Below, in pieces: positions 21,736-32,776 of a stretch of 64,000 nucleotides of DNA (its first letter is position 1; every line of letters starts with the position of its first letter). A program made the position numbers and the translations under genes. The stretch comes from Siphonodentalium dalli (taxonomy: Eukaryota; Mollusca; Scaphopoda; Gadilida; Siphonodentaliidae). The stretch covers positions 29,080,987 through 29,144,986 of the forward strand of contig CP136063.1 in NCBI GenBank assembly GCA_032622095.1, read 5' to 3'. The notes beneath the pieces are model-generated. The model ran no database searches. It was not told the DNA's origin and was given only the letters and a program-made list of their open reading frames with translations.

Positions 21736-22186
21736 GGTTACACTGGTGTAAATGTTTTCCATAGGCCTCAGTGCTAACGTTTTAGCGTATAGTGTTGGCA
21801 ATATAAATGTTGGGTCCAAAGTTTTCTTTAAATCTGAAAAATTGACATTTTGGGAAACTTTTTACACAAAAAAATCATGTCTGTCTAGCAGGGAATTCGC
21901 CTTTACATCTTGTGTTTTCCTAACTAGTGTCAGAACCGCATAAAAAAATACTGTCATATTTTAGACCACAACAAATAATTCAAACTTCACTACAGAGGGT
22001 TAATTCCTGTGCCAATGGCTATTTTACCAGTGGGAAACCATAGGGAAGAGGTGTGATGATTTTTTTATGCAAAAAGCACACAAGGCTATTGACCAATCAG
22101 GGCCCAGTGTCTATTTTATTCTCTCCTATATATTCCTCCCGCATCCGCTAGATGTCACTCGGAACCTTATTTACACCAGTGTAACC
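21736..22186. mobile_element. Family G MITE, copy 1
   Basis: A 451-bp element with ends GGTTACACTGGTGTAAA and TTTACACCAGTGTAACC. The near-identical second copy is at 23,089-23,540. No coding potential. The left flank is TTA but the right flank is TAA, so its target duplication is uncertain. Confidence 0.85.
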
Positions 22187-23088
22187 TAAAGCGATAGCCC
22201 GCTTTTTCGCGGAATAATTGTAACTCCCTACATTTCTTCAGAATTGCCCATCCATGGAAAAAATGTGTTCAAAAACAATATCACGTCTGTGGTTCTTTAT
22301 TTATCACACACAATTTAACCCCACCCCCTTTAACAAATTATTCATCAAAAAAGCACAATTTTCCACCACCAGTCATGTTCAGGCCCCATTTTCACTCAGT
22401 TTTAGGGGTCTGGTGTTGCAAACTTGGATCAGCTATGGAAGACTGTTCAATATTCTTTCCATGAGAGAACTTCTGGTGATGTGAGGTCATTGAGTCCAGA
22501 TCTGATCAGCTGAGCATCAAGCGCATGACTTTATCAGCACATTGAAGAATAAAATATGACATTTTCAGGTCTGCAAGGGTGATCCAAGATAACTGGATGT
22601 GGGTGTATATTGAATTAGTTGAATAAAGATATGCTCTCTTTGAATTGCTGAAGCATTTTCTTAAATGTGTCCAAGTTTTAGTGCTATTAACCTTCAAATG
22701 ACCATACCCACCAGTGGAAATGACACACTTTTATGATATATATCTGTATATCACTGGCTATAAAATCCAAAATACTTGTTCAATTAGGTTCTTATAACAA
22801 TTGATATATGTGTCGTTGACATGCCCATGTTATGGGTCATTTGCATTATCATGTGACTATTTCCACCTTGAAATTTTTTGAAAATACCTTGAAAAATTGG
22901 CATTTTTTATGAAAAATCTTACTATTTTTTTGGCTGATGTAAGTGAAAGAAGGCATCAGCAGCAAGAATAGCCACATCGAGCATGAGATATTCATTGGAC
23001 TGAAAGACCAGGCTCTGTAAAATGCATTAAAATGCTTTAAAGTGACTCCCAGGAATCAAAAATGATAAAAAGCTATTTTTTCCCTTTA
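22187..23088. other. No gene seen
   Basis: AT-rich spacer between the two G copies. Frames at 22,254-22,484 (+) and 22,506-22,697 (-) have no recognisable motif. Confidence 0.45.
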
Positions 23089-23540
23089 GGTTACACTGGT
23101 GTAAATGTTTTCCATAGGCCTCAGTGCTAACGTTTTAGCGTATAGTGTTGGCAATATAAATGTTGGGTCCAAAGTTTTCTTTAAATCTGAAAAATTGACA
23201 TTTTGGGAAACTTTTTACACAAAAAAAATCATGTCTGTCTAGCAGGGAATTCGCCTTTAAATCTTGTGTTTTCCTAACTAGTGTCAGAACCGCATAAAAA
23301 AATACTGTCATATTTTAGACCACAACAAATAATTCAAACTTCACTACAGAGGGTTAATTCCTGTGCCAATGGCTATTTTACCAGTGGGAAACCATAGGGA
23401 AGAGGTGTGATGATTTTTTTATGCAAAAAGCACACAAGGCTATTGACCAATCAGGGCCCAGTGTCTATTTTATTCTCTCCTATATATTCCTCCCGCATCC
23501 GCTAGATGTCACTCGGAACCTTATTTACACCAGTGTAACC
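23089..23540. mobile_element. Family G MITE, copy 2
   Basis: A 452-bp copy in the same orientation as copy 1, with only one or two differences seen. It is flanked by TTA on both sides (23,086-23,088 and 23,541-23,543). A TTA target is typical of PIF/Harbinger elements, so a Harbinger-type MITE is likely. Confidence 0.85.
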
Positions 23541-24420
23541 TTAACCCATCCCTTGGTGATCGGAATCATAAATGAGAGTTTTAACGGTGAATTATGGAGT
23601 ATACTGTTATGAACTATTATAGACAGATATACATAAAACAAATTATTGGAATAAGAGAATGCATGGTACAGGATCTCTAATGCTGCACCACCACATCCTT
23701 GGGTTAAATGTGAAAAAGTTTATCTGGACATGGAATACTTGGGTTAATAGAGTCCAATTTAAGTTTACAGTGATACTATCTTAAATTCTACCAATATCAC
23801 CCATCAAGATAAAGACACCTCACTGCTGACCCATTAATATCAATTATATAGCAGAGCTGTCAACAAATAAGACATTGTTTATATTGATGCTGGCATCTCT
23901 ATTAATACAATAACATTTATAATGACCTCAGACCATCTGTAGAGTTATCCAGCAAACTATTAAAAGCGCTGTTTTATCGGGAAATCTTTCACAGACTGTC
24001 CATCATAATTAACTGGTCTGTGTGATACAGTCTATCACCAAATGAATAACATTCTATTAACCAGTGACAGTCTATATACTAAACTCCAAAAAGTGTGAAC
24101 TACACATGTTTTTTATCAGATATCAAGAGGAATTCTGTTATTTAACTGCTACTTGACATTATTGAGGGATCGGTGCTGTATGCAAAAAAGGCTCGGTACC
24201 TTAACACCATTAATTTATGGGTTCATTAGTAAATATTTAAAGGGACACATTGGGAACTTTTTTATCAACTTGTATCATAATCATCAATATCTAAATGAAA
24301 ACAAAGAAAAGAGTCAATGACATTTTTGTATTATTATAAAAGTTTTTAAAAAATCTAAAACAATAAAAAAAAAATCCAAATGTTTTCTCGAAAAAGGGCC
24401 ATAACTCTTTTAAAAACAAG
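23541..24420. other. No gene seen
   Basis: AT-rich intergenic DNA without a supported feature. Confidence 0.5.
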
Positions 24421-25330
24421 AGCATCACTAGGGCGTGTCAAAATACGCCCCTTAGCCATTTTGAATTGTACTATCACAAAATAAAATAATACTTTGAGCT
24501 TTCATTTGAAGAAAATCTGATATACCCCTAATTTCAATGCCAAATGCGGTCAAATTCTAAGTCTAAAAATGGCCGTAACTCATGTAAAAATAATTAGACA
24601 GAACCTATATTCGAACTTGGCCTATAGTTTTAGCTGGGAAATACACATCTGGAGTTATCGGTCAGAAACCGAAATGTTAAAGGTGGATTATCTCTTTGTA
24701 AACATGTATTATATAGTTACCGGGGTATAAAATATTAGATTTGAATCGAAGACTCCCTGTCCGGAAATGCTTCTATCGATTAATATTAATTTTATTTCGA
24801 ATATTTTCTGGTCTACAAAGGTGTGTTTGTTCAGCTAACGAACAATAGTGGTTACTGTTAACAGAGACCAGAAATTTTATTTAACAATTTTGTCACAAAT
24901 AAACGTTAATTATACTTATTAACAACCCAATGCTCTATATCGCAATATGGTATCATCCGAATGGTCTGTTCTAAAAATAGTAACATGAACGGTCCCGATT
25001 TAATATTCAAAATAAAATAAATATTAATTGATAGAAGCATTTCCGGACAGGGGTCTTCAGTTCATATCTATTATTTTATAACCACGCAACTATTTAAAAT
25101 TTGTTATTTAAAGAGATAATCCATCTTTAAGAAATTGGTCAAATTCCAAGTCGAAAAAGGGCCGTAACTCATGTAAAAAATCACTGGACAGAACCCATAT
25201 TCGAACTTGGCCTGTATCTTTAGCTGGGAAATACACATACCAACTTTGGTTAAGATCAAATAATCCAAACCAAAAATGTTAATGGACGGATGGACAGACA
25301 GACCTCAAATTAATATTGAATAGTTCCTGA
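24421..25330. repeat. Degenerate tandem repeat, GGCCGTAACTCATGTAAA core
   Basis: Segments with GGCCGTAACTCATGTAAAAA, CAGAACC(T/C)ATATTCGAAC and TTAGCTGGGAAATACACAT occur at about 24,571-24,645 and again at 25,162-25,235. The second copy follows insertion of family B copy B4. A divergent core (GGGCCATAACTCT) lies at 24,397. Confidence 0.7.
24681..25126 (+). mobile_element. Family B MITE, copy B4 (internal deletion)
   Basis: A 446-bp copy with TTAA on both sides (24,677-24,680 and 25,127-25,130). About 75 bp is missing near 24,920, where AACGTTAATTATACTTATTA jumps to CAACCCAATGCTC. Confidence 0.85.
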
Positions 25331-26240
25331 TAGTGCTGGCATTTTCACTCTGGCATGTCTAATGACCAAATAATACTAGTGCTGCAGAGTGCTGGCTAAC
25401 AAAATACATCCGAAAATTAAAAAATAAACATGCCAACCTGTTTATTTGGCTCCAAAGAGTGATACTTATATACTATATAACTGTCATTGCAGGTATGGCT
25501 ATAAGGTGTTCTGATATGATGGTTGGTGGCACCTTTTTGGGAACAACAGTGAAGAAGTCATCAATTAGTAACTGGACTATTTATGTAAAAATTAAACACA
25601 ATGTTGGCACTATAAATATTACCTCACAACATCTGTGCATACTGTAGAATAAAACACTTTTTATTTCAAAATGTATTTTTCAATGTCGAAAACAACATAA
25701 TAACCATTGATAGTTTTTCAATTGTTTGAACACTTGGAATTTGCCAGAAACGGACCTATTTAAAACTTACCTTTGATTGTGTTTGATTTGGTCTTGAACA
25801 GGTTTAAAATGATTTTTGTTCTTATTTTAGGGGGTGGGTAGAAAAAAAATCAGGCGGGAAAAAAAAAAAATTGCACAAAAAGGGTGGGTGGGTAGCAAAA
25901 GTGCTGTAAAAAAAAAATTTGGGCCCCGTATGTGTAAATGTTTTCACGGCCCCCCTGCAGTTGTGTCAATTTCTTGTTATAATAGGACTAGAAATAAAAA
26001 AAAAATCACCGTTTGGATTCTAGTCGTATTTTAACAAGAAATTGACACAACTGTGAAAACGGTGATTTTTGGTGAAATTTCATGCCGAGTTTTGTACAAT
26101 AGAATTATTGAGGGTTCGGAAGGGACTGGGATCACACTAATGGTATATTTTATTGCTCCAATCATCACATGATACGAATAATACAACAAGAGGTGGCATC
26201 AGAGATGCTGTTGTCTCGTTTTCGGTGGCTTGGCGCCGGT
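25331..26240. repeat. Spacer with a small foldback (25966-26052)
   Basis: GTTGTGTCAATTTCTTGTTA at about 25,961-25,980 pairs with TAACAAGAAATTGACACAAC at about 26,032-26,051. The segment from GATTTTTGGTGAAATTT at 26,065 to about 26,180 recurs with changes at 63,738-63,850. No gene is supported. Short frames at 25,459 and 25,834 look random. Confidence 0.6.
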
Positions 26241-26299
26241 GGCTACCGCCAATTGGTGTGCATCAGTGTCGGAAATATTCTTAACAAGTATCTATATTC

Positions 26300-27010
26300 T
26301 AAATTTTATCAAATCTGAGGACGTTTGTTGAAGTTATCGCGCTAACGAGCTAAAAATTCACGAAAAATGACTAATTAAGGGCCATAACTCTTATCAAATT
26401 TTATCGGGCCAGGCTGGTTTACGAACTCGTCCGAAATATTCTTGGCAAGTATGTCTATTCCAAATTTGAAACAAATCGGAGGACGTTTGTTGAAGTTATC
26501 GCGCTAACGAGTTAAAAATTCACGAAAAATGACTAAGGGCCATAACTCTATCAAATTTTATTGGGCCAGGCTGGTTTTCGAACTCGTCCAGGATATTATT
26601 GGAAGACACTTATATACCAAATTTTAGTTGAATCTGATGACGTTTGTTGAAGTTATCGCGCTAACGAGCTCAAAATTCGTACAAAATGACTACTTAAGGA
26701 CCATAACTCTATCAAATTTGATCGGACCGGGCCGGTTTTCGAACTCGACCGAGATATTCTTGGGAGACACTATATACCAAATTTCAATCAAATCGGATAA
26801 CGTTTGTTGAAGTTATCGCGCTAACGAGCTGAAAATTCGTGAAAAATGACTAATTAAGGGCCATAACTCTATCAAATTGTATCGGACCAGGCCGGTTTTC
26901 GAACTCGTCCGAGATATTCTTGGGAGACACCTATATACCAAATTTCAATCAAATCGGATAACGTTTGTTGAAGTTGTTGCGCTAACGAGCCTAAAATCGG
27001 TGAAAAATGG
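26300..27010. repeat. Tandem repeat, about 159-bp unit, five copies
   Basis: The block CGTTTGTTGAAGTTATCGCG followed by CTAACGAGC recurs at about 26,323, 26,482, 26,640, 26,799 and 26,960. Each is followed by AAAAATGACTAA, AGGGCCATAACTCT and TCGAACTCGTCCGA. The copies are diverged from each other, so the array is old. Confidence 0.9.
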
Positions 27011-27532
27011 CAAAGGGCCATAACTCTGTAATAAATATGCGGACGAACCCGATTTTTTGTCTGCAGCTCACGTGCATGGATGTGTACTCACACACCCTCA
27101 TCAAACTATAAGTCGAGTTTTGGAAAAAAAACTCGACTAAAAATAGTCACGTTTCCCAACCAGTTCCATACAGAAGAACTTGATGTAGAATATTATAGTG
27201 GAAAAAAACGTCAAATTTCCTCTTTCAGTTGCAATTTTGACAGCTATCTTGGACGGGGAGTTCCAATTTTACCATAAACCTGTGGCATTATATCTGTCAT
27301 AGTCTCACTTATTGTATATGGCTAATTTTAATGGCAGACATTTAATCAATTATATAATAACGAAACGCTCTTTAAATTAGGAAAGCCCCTTAAAAGAGGG
27401 GAAACTTAAAGTGAAATGTCAGCGTGGCTCCATATATAATACCAATACGTACATTGTATGTGAAAATGTACATGTGCAAAGTTTCATGCTTTAGTCACAA
27501 TTTGAACAATTGCCTTGAAAATTTGACTTAAT

Positions 27533-28294
27533 CTACTCCAATAAATCTCCCGTGTGTGTTCTCAGATGAAAGATCACTTGAGATGAAGTTGTAAACGATT
27601 TCTCACACACATCGCACTGATATGGACGATCTCCCGTGTGTGTTCTCAGATGAACGATCACTTGAGATGAAGTAGTAAACGATTTCTCACACACATCGCA
27701 CTGATATGGACGCACTCCATTGTGGATTCTCTTATGCCCCGTTAGGTTACCTCTCTGGGTGAATGATTTCTCACACACATCGCACTTATATGGACGTTCG
27801 CCGGTGTGGATTTTCTTATGTTGAGTCAGATGACTCTTCAGTCTAAATGATCTCTCGCATATATCACATTGATACGGACAATCACCGATGTGTGTTCTTC
27901 TATGAACAGTGGCATCATATGATTTAGTAAATGATTTCTCGCACACATCACATTGATGTGGACGATCTCCAGTATGGATCCTCTTATGTGTCGTCAGGCT
28001 AAACGACCGAGTAAATGATTTCTGGCACATATCACATTGATACGGGCAGTCTCCCGTGTGGATCATCTTATGCCTTGTCAGGTTACTCAATTGAGTAAAC
28101 AATTTATCGCACACATCACATTGATACGGCCGATCCCCCGTGTGAATTCGCTTATGTCTCATCAGGTCATACGACTGGGTAAAATGATTTATTATATGAC
28201 TACCACTAATCCACAATTTGATTCGTTTAGCCGGTCGTACTCTGATTCGTTTAGCCGGTCGTAGACTTAATCTAGAAAAGTCTCTGACTGTCAC
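27533..28294 (-). CDS. C2H2 zinc-finger protein, 5' end broken
   Basis: The minus strand encodes seven complete C2H2 fingers of the form YQCDVCEKSFT...H...H, with TGDRP/TGERP linkers, plus an eighth at the N-side (about residues 35-50) that has lost its first CxxC. Such arrays bind DNA in the nucleus. Two C-terminal fingers are nearly identical (SSQVIVHLRTH and SSQVIFHLRTH). The frame ends at a true stop after GDLLE. The 5' end is not real: the apparent start at 28,294 is a GTG inside the terminal repeat of foldback F (28,288-28,788). The first 30 codons include a small internal duplication (RPAKRI twice). The gene is therefore truncated, or its upstream exons lie elsewhere. It is a close paralogue of the ORF at 40,500-41,273; both contain SFTKSYDATVHRRTHIGDCP. 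Confidence 0.75.
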   Translation of the reverse strand: MTVRDFSRLSLRPAKRIRVRPAKRIKLWISGSHIINHFTQSYDLMRHKRIHTGDRPYQCDVCDKLFTQLSNLTRHKMIHTGDCPYQCDMCQKSFTRSFSLTTHKRIHTGDRPHQCDVCEKSFTKSYDATVHRRTHIGDCPYQCDICERSFRLKSHLTQHKKIHTGERPYKCDVCEKSFTQRGNLTGHKRIHNGVRPYQCDVCEKSFTTSSQVIVHLRTHTGDRPYQCDVCEKSFTTSSQVIFHLRTHTGDLLE

Positions 28295-28788
28295 ATATTA
28301 AAAAATGGCCACCTGGGCCGAACTTTTTGGGCCGAAAAGTTTTTGGGCCGAGTCCCAAAAAGTGGGTCAAATAGAAATTCCCGCTCTGCTCGGTCAGGAA
28401 AATTTGGGAAAATGTGTCGAATGACCATGGCAACGTCTTAAGTAGGGCGAGACAAAACTTCCTGTGAAAAAAAAAGTTCCAAAATGCACGAAATTAGGCA
28501 AAGTCCGAAAATGAACGGAAATTGGCCGAAACAAGTGCGGGGTCATAAATGGCCACCTTGGCCAAAAATTTTGGGCCAAAACAAATTTGGGTCGAGTCCG
28601 AAAAAGTGGAACTTTTTTTCGAAAAACAAAATTCACAGGAAGTTTTGTCTCGCCCTACTTAAGACGTTGCCATGGTCATTTGCCACATTTTCCTGACCGA
28701 GCAGAGCGGGAATTTCTATTTGACCCACTTTTTGGGACTCGACCCAAAAACTTTTCGGCCCAGGTGGCCATTTTTTAATATGCGACAG
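28288..28788. mobile_element. Foldback element F, about 170-bp arms
   Basis: The left arm, from CTGTCACATATTAAAAAATG to ACAAAACTTCCTGTGAA, pairs with the right arm (TTCACAGGAAGTTTTGTC to TTTTTTAATATGCGACAG). A non-coding centre of about 140 bp separates them. The arms contain CGAGCAGAGCGGGAATTTC and CCATGGCAACGTCTTAAG blocks. It abuts the zinc-finger ORF and supplies its false start. Confidence 0.8.
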
Positions 28789-29664
28789 TTTGCCACATTT
28801 TTCAAAATTTGACAGCATTATATAACAGATTCAATGATATCAACATCACAACCACTGATATCCAACAAGCCGAGATATTTTCAAAAACTTAACCCTCCCC
28901 CCTAAAACTGATTTTATACCTGAAAATACCTGTTTTACTGGTCAGATCTGATACAACAAAATAGACACGAACTTATGTATATACCAAATGAGAAGCCAAT
29001 ATAACACCGTAGTAAAGAATCAAAGTCTAAAAAATTTATTGAAAAAAAATAGCGCTTTTAAAAAAGTGAAAACAAAATTGGCTGAAATCCTTACCGTTCT
29101 CAAAAATGGTCCATACCCGATTTTCACCCCATCAGGGAGGCACCGTATGGGTGATGATGGGGGCAGAGATGGTTCTAGGGGATATTTGAGACAAGATGCC
29201 GTCGAATTGGCCGAAATCATCAGTGTTCTCGAAAATGATCCATCAGCCCACTTTTTCGGACTTGACCCACACATTTTTCGGACTATTTCCGTTTATTTTC
29301 GGACTTTGTCTATTTTCGTGCATTTTCAGGCATTTTTGGAAAAATTTTCCAAAAAAATTTTCACAGGAAATTTTGTCTCGCCCTACTTACGACGTTGCCA
29401 TGGTCATTTGCCACATTTTCCAAAATTTTCCTGACCGAGCAGAGCGGGAATTTCTATTTGACCCACTTTTTCGGACTCGACCCACAAACTTTCCGTAAAC
29501 CCACATACCAAATTTAATTTAATTTGGTTCACTCTAACTAAAGTTATCACCCGGAAACCTCGGACGCACGCACACACGGACGTGCTGATTATACTATAGT
29601 CCTCCGAACGCGTTGGGTCGGCGGACAATTGTGTATTCAAAAAATTATTATCTACTGATCTAAA
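28789..29664. repeat. Spacer with a partial F arm (29366-29490)
   Basis: TTTTGTCTCGCCCTACTTA followed by GACGTTGCCATGGTCATTTG and CCGAGCAGAGCGGGAATTTC repeats the right arm of element F in the same orientation. The open frames here (28,988-29,434 plus; 29,404-29,994 minus) run through this repeat and are not genes. Confidence 0.65.
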
Positions 29665-30325
29665 GGCTGCGGACACACGTACCACAGTAGCGATGGCATA
29701 GTAGGTGTGACAATTTATTAAGGTGGAGTTTGGTGACAATTGGTCCGTCGTAATTCTGTGCCATAGCTGTCCATATCGCCCGCTGATTTTCCACACAATG
29801 AGTCGGCTGGACCAATTTAACCATTGCTTTTCACAAAGTTGATCCCTACTCATATTACGTTTTGCTAAATTGTATTCACGACGATATATATAATTGCACC
29901 ATAGATCGTCCAGAATTGTGTTTGACCGTGCCTGGTGGTAATTCCTCATTGACTTACATATCATTATTGTGGTACGTTTTTTACATGTTGTCAATGCATG
30001 TATGTTTATCTACTTATATTAATTTCATTAGTAAGAACAATCATGGCTGTTGGGATTGGTTATTCATTAAGTTATCAAGTTGACTTGTGTCCTAGCATGC
30101 AAAATATAACACTGCGTGTTGAGTAACGATCAACATCGACAAGGCATTCGGGTATATACATCCTTTAGAGATCAACCGTCGCTGGTAGAGCTTGGTAGAC
30201 TCATTGTGCAGAGGGCGACATGGCTTGCTATGGCATATTAATTATGACAACCAATTGTCACCAAACTCCACCATAATAAATTTTCATACCTACTATGCCA
30301 TCGCTACTGTTGTACGTGTGTGGCG
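29665..30325. mobile_element. Foldback-ended element, about 80-bp TIRs
   Basis: The left arm (CGGACACACGTACCACAGTAG, then GATGGCATAGTAGGT and GGTGGAGTTTGGTGACAATTGG) pairs with the inverted right arm at 30,248-30,324. The outermost GGCTGCGGACACACGTA also recurs inverted at 31,408-31,424, so an alternative, larger element of 1.76 kb is possible. No target duplication was found, and the minus frame across it has no known domain. Confidence 0.65.
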
Positions 30326-31783
30326 GTGATATATTTACATGTAAATGTAAATAATGCATCAAATGTAGGATTTTAATCATATCTGCATGTGCATGTCTTA
30401 CTAACTCTTTAACACTTAATTAGTCCGTAATTAATCTTAACTGCACTTCACTATCCCTCATAAACAAATCGTATTGCTTTAATATTTAGTTTCGCGCTAA
30501 AACCTAAGTCAGCCCAATACTTTTAATTGGGATGGCTTGGTTTAACCGCGAAATGTCAGTTGGTTTTCATTGTTGAAATCTAGGTACTGTGCTTTCAACA
30601 AACTCTTATAAACAGTTAAATAATGGAACTAAAGTTCTATTATGGTTTGCTAAACTATTCTACAAGTACAAGGAGAGATCCAGACTCAAAACTCATCGTA
30701 TAGGTATGTTCAATGTACTTTTATGTTCGTTTCAATGTTATATATTTTAACCCATTTTTCCTATTGTCGTCAATAGAGATCCACTTGTGATTCTCCATAA
30801 TTGGAATATGTCCGTTTTATAATTATGGATAGTTCACTTTATAATATGGTAAACTATAATTAATTCTCATTTAATTGCATATTTATAGTTATAACATATT
30901 CATCTATACTTTGTGTTTGTGAAACTTCAAGTAGTAGTTTGTAGAAAGTCTCTGACAGGAGCATTAATATATGCCTTATGTGTGTATAGGTTATTCTATA
31001 TAACTAGTAGTATGATTGTGCAAGGGTGTATTATGTCTGTATGTTGGGAGGTATACCTCTTCCCTTAATCTAGAAATTGGGACTTGTTTATTTATGTTTG
31101 TAGAGTCTACATATCTACATCTAGCAGATTGATGATTGTGTATTGTTGGAGTTGAGAATGTGATGAGTTAATTGATGAAAATATAGATAGAGATATAAAG
31201 TAATGTATTGAACTTTATTACTCCCAGCACCTAATGTTAACTAAGAGAGCACCAGCCCAAAATGATGACTAAGCTACGAGTTGGTTGAGACGGAAAGAAA
31301 GGCGTAGACTTTATATATAATGTTATTTGAACCTTGAGATAAATGTATATAATTCCATGGAACTATCTCGTGAAAATAACTGAGTTAGCCGGACATCCGT
31401 GGAGTTATACGTGTGTCCGCAGCCAATAGGTAAATATTCGGCTACATGTACCATCAAATCATGCTACATTTGCGATAGATAATCGTGATATCACTTGCCC
31501 CAATCCCCAAGCAACTTACAAAGTTAGAGTTATGACCTGAACACCCCCCCCCCCCTTCCAGACAGCCCTGTAACATACACGGCGGCGTCCGTAAATTTTT
31601 AAAGTGAGATGTTATATATGGTAAGGCAAATTATGTACGGCATTATGTTATCATAAAAATCTAACTGATTCCATGGTTTCCACCGTCCATTCTGTTTAAT
31701 TCAAAAACTACATTTATATATATTATTCCGATTTAGTTGTTCTAACTTGTCCATCAAACGCAAAATTATATATAGAATACACC
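30326..31783. other. No gene seen
   Basis: AT-rich sequence with a C run at 31,542-31,555 and the inverted terminal sequence TACGTGTGTCCGCAGCC ending at 31,424. Confidence 0.5.
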
Positions 31784-31907
31784 CATAGTAGCCGAGAATA
31801 CGATATTTTCACCACGAGTGGAATTGTGGCTTTAACCACGAGCCTTTTTGGCGAGTGGTTAAAACCACAATACCGGAGTGGTGAAATTTTGTACTCTCGG
31901 GTACTAT
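31784..31907. repeat. Hairpin, about 58-bp arms
   Basis: CATAGTAGCCGAGAATACGA, then TTTTCACCACGAGTGG and GGTTTAACCACGAG-type sequence, pairs with the right arm ending CTCTCGGGTACTATG. Two internal bulges. No coding potential. Confidence 0.85.
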
Positions 31908-32113
31908 GCGTGTATTTTATTTATGCCATAATTATTATTTTTGTAATTTTGTTCGCGAATTCAACTACCCCGCTGTTTACTTGTGTATCCTCACCCAGAA
32001 ACACACATGACGCTATAAAGAATGTGCGTCACGCGTAGTGATGCTTACATTAACGTCATGACGTCATCCTGTTTCTGAGCGATCAGTCACTTGGAATTAT
32101 CATTTGAACATAT

Positions 32114-32283
32114 TAGTCCAGCAGCCAAGTGTCGAATTTTGGCCTAACCCAAAATTCTCTGTTATAGTTTGTTTCTTTGCTGATTATTCATGGGGATGGT
32201 CTCTGTAACGTTTTCTAGGGTGGTGTGGACCCCTCACCATTGAGCAATTTGAGAAATTCAAGATGGCGTCCAAGATGGCTGCC
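32114..32283 (+). repeat. Left TIR of the Academ-like element
   Basis: Pairs with 37,506-37,665. Next to the first 9 bp, the left arm has a 22-bp non-homologous stretch where the right arm has 12 bp. After that the arms match closely. Confidence 0.9.
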
Positions 32284-32734
32284 AAAATATGCTAGTTTTA
32301 GTTTGAATCTGATATCTTCTTTCCAAATAACTATAAGGTTGCTATTTGGTCCCTAAACATAACCTAATATATTACCTGAGTGCCAATATGGAACGTCGGT
32401 GTCATGAATAAAGAATGGCTTCCAAAATGGCCGCCAAATATGTGAAAATATAAAAAAATATAACGATATGCTAAAATAACTGAGTTTGGAGCTGCAATGA
32501 TGTGGCTCAATTGGTTATTTTGCATGTGGTTGCCCATGTATATTAAACTATGGAGTGTTATGTCATTAACACATCATTATTTTATAATTGTATGTCACAA
32601 TTGTTTTGTATGCGATTAAGTTGTTTCAGGTGAGATTTTTCTCGGCAATCACATTCGTGTCACATATTATACTCTTGGTTGATGACTGAATTACTAATTG
32701 ATTGATATATATATTTCGGAGTTTGTATATAAAT

Positions 32735-32754
32735 TAATGTCTTTCCTTTCAGTT
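32735..32754 (+). promoter_or_regulatory. Possible 3' splice site of a 5' UTR intron
   Basis: The pyrimidine run ending CTTTCCTTTCAG lies just before the start codon at 32,777. It would fit a leader intron in the transposase transcript. No donor was assigned. Confidence 0.35.
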
Positions 32755-32776
32755 TCAGACTCATGTCAGATGAACT

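Noticed and set aside
29404-29994. A 196-codon minus-strand ORF
   Set aside because: It runs through foldback F sequence and the TIR of the next element and has no domain. It is a chance frame over repeats.
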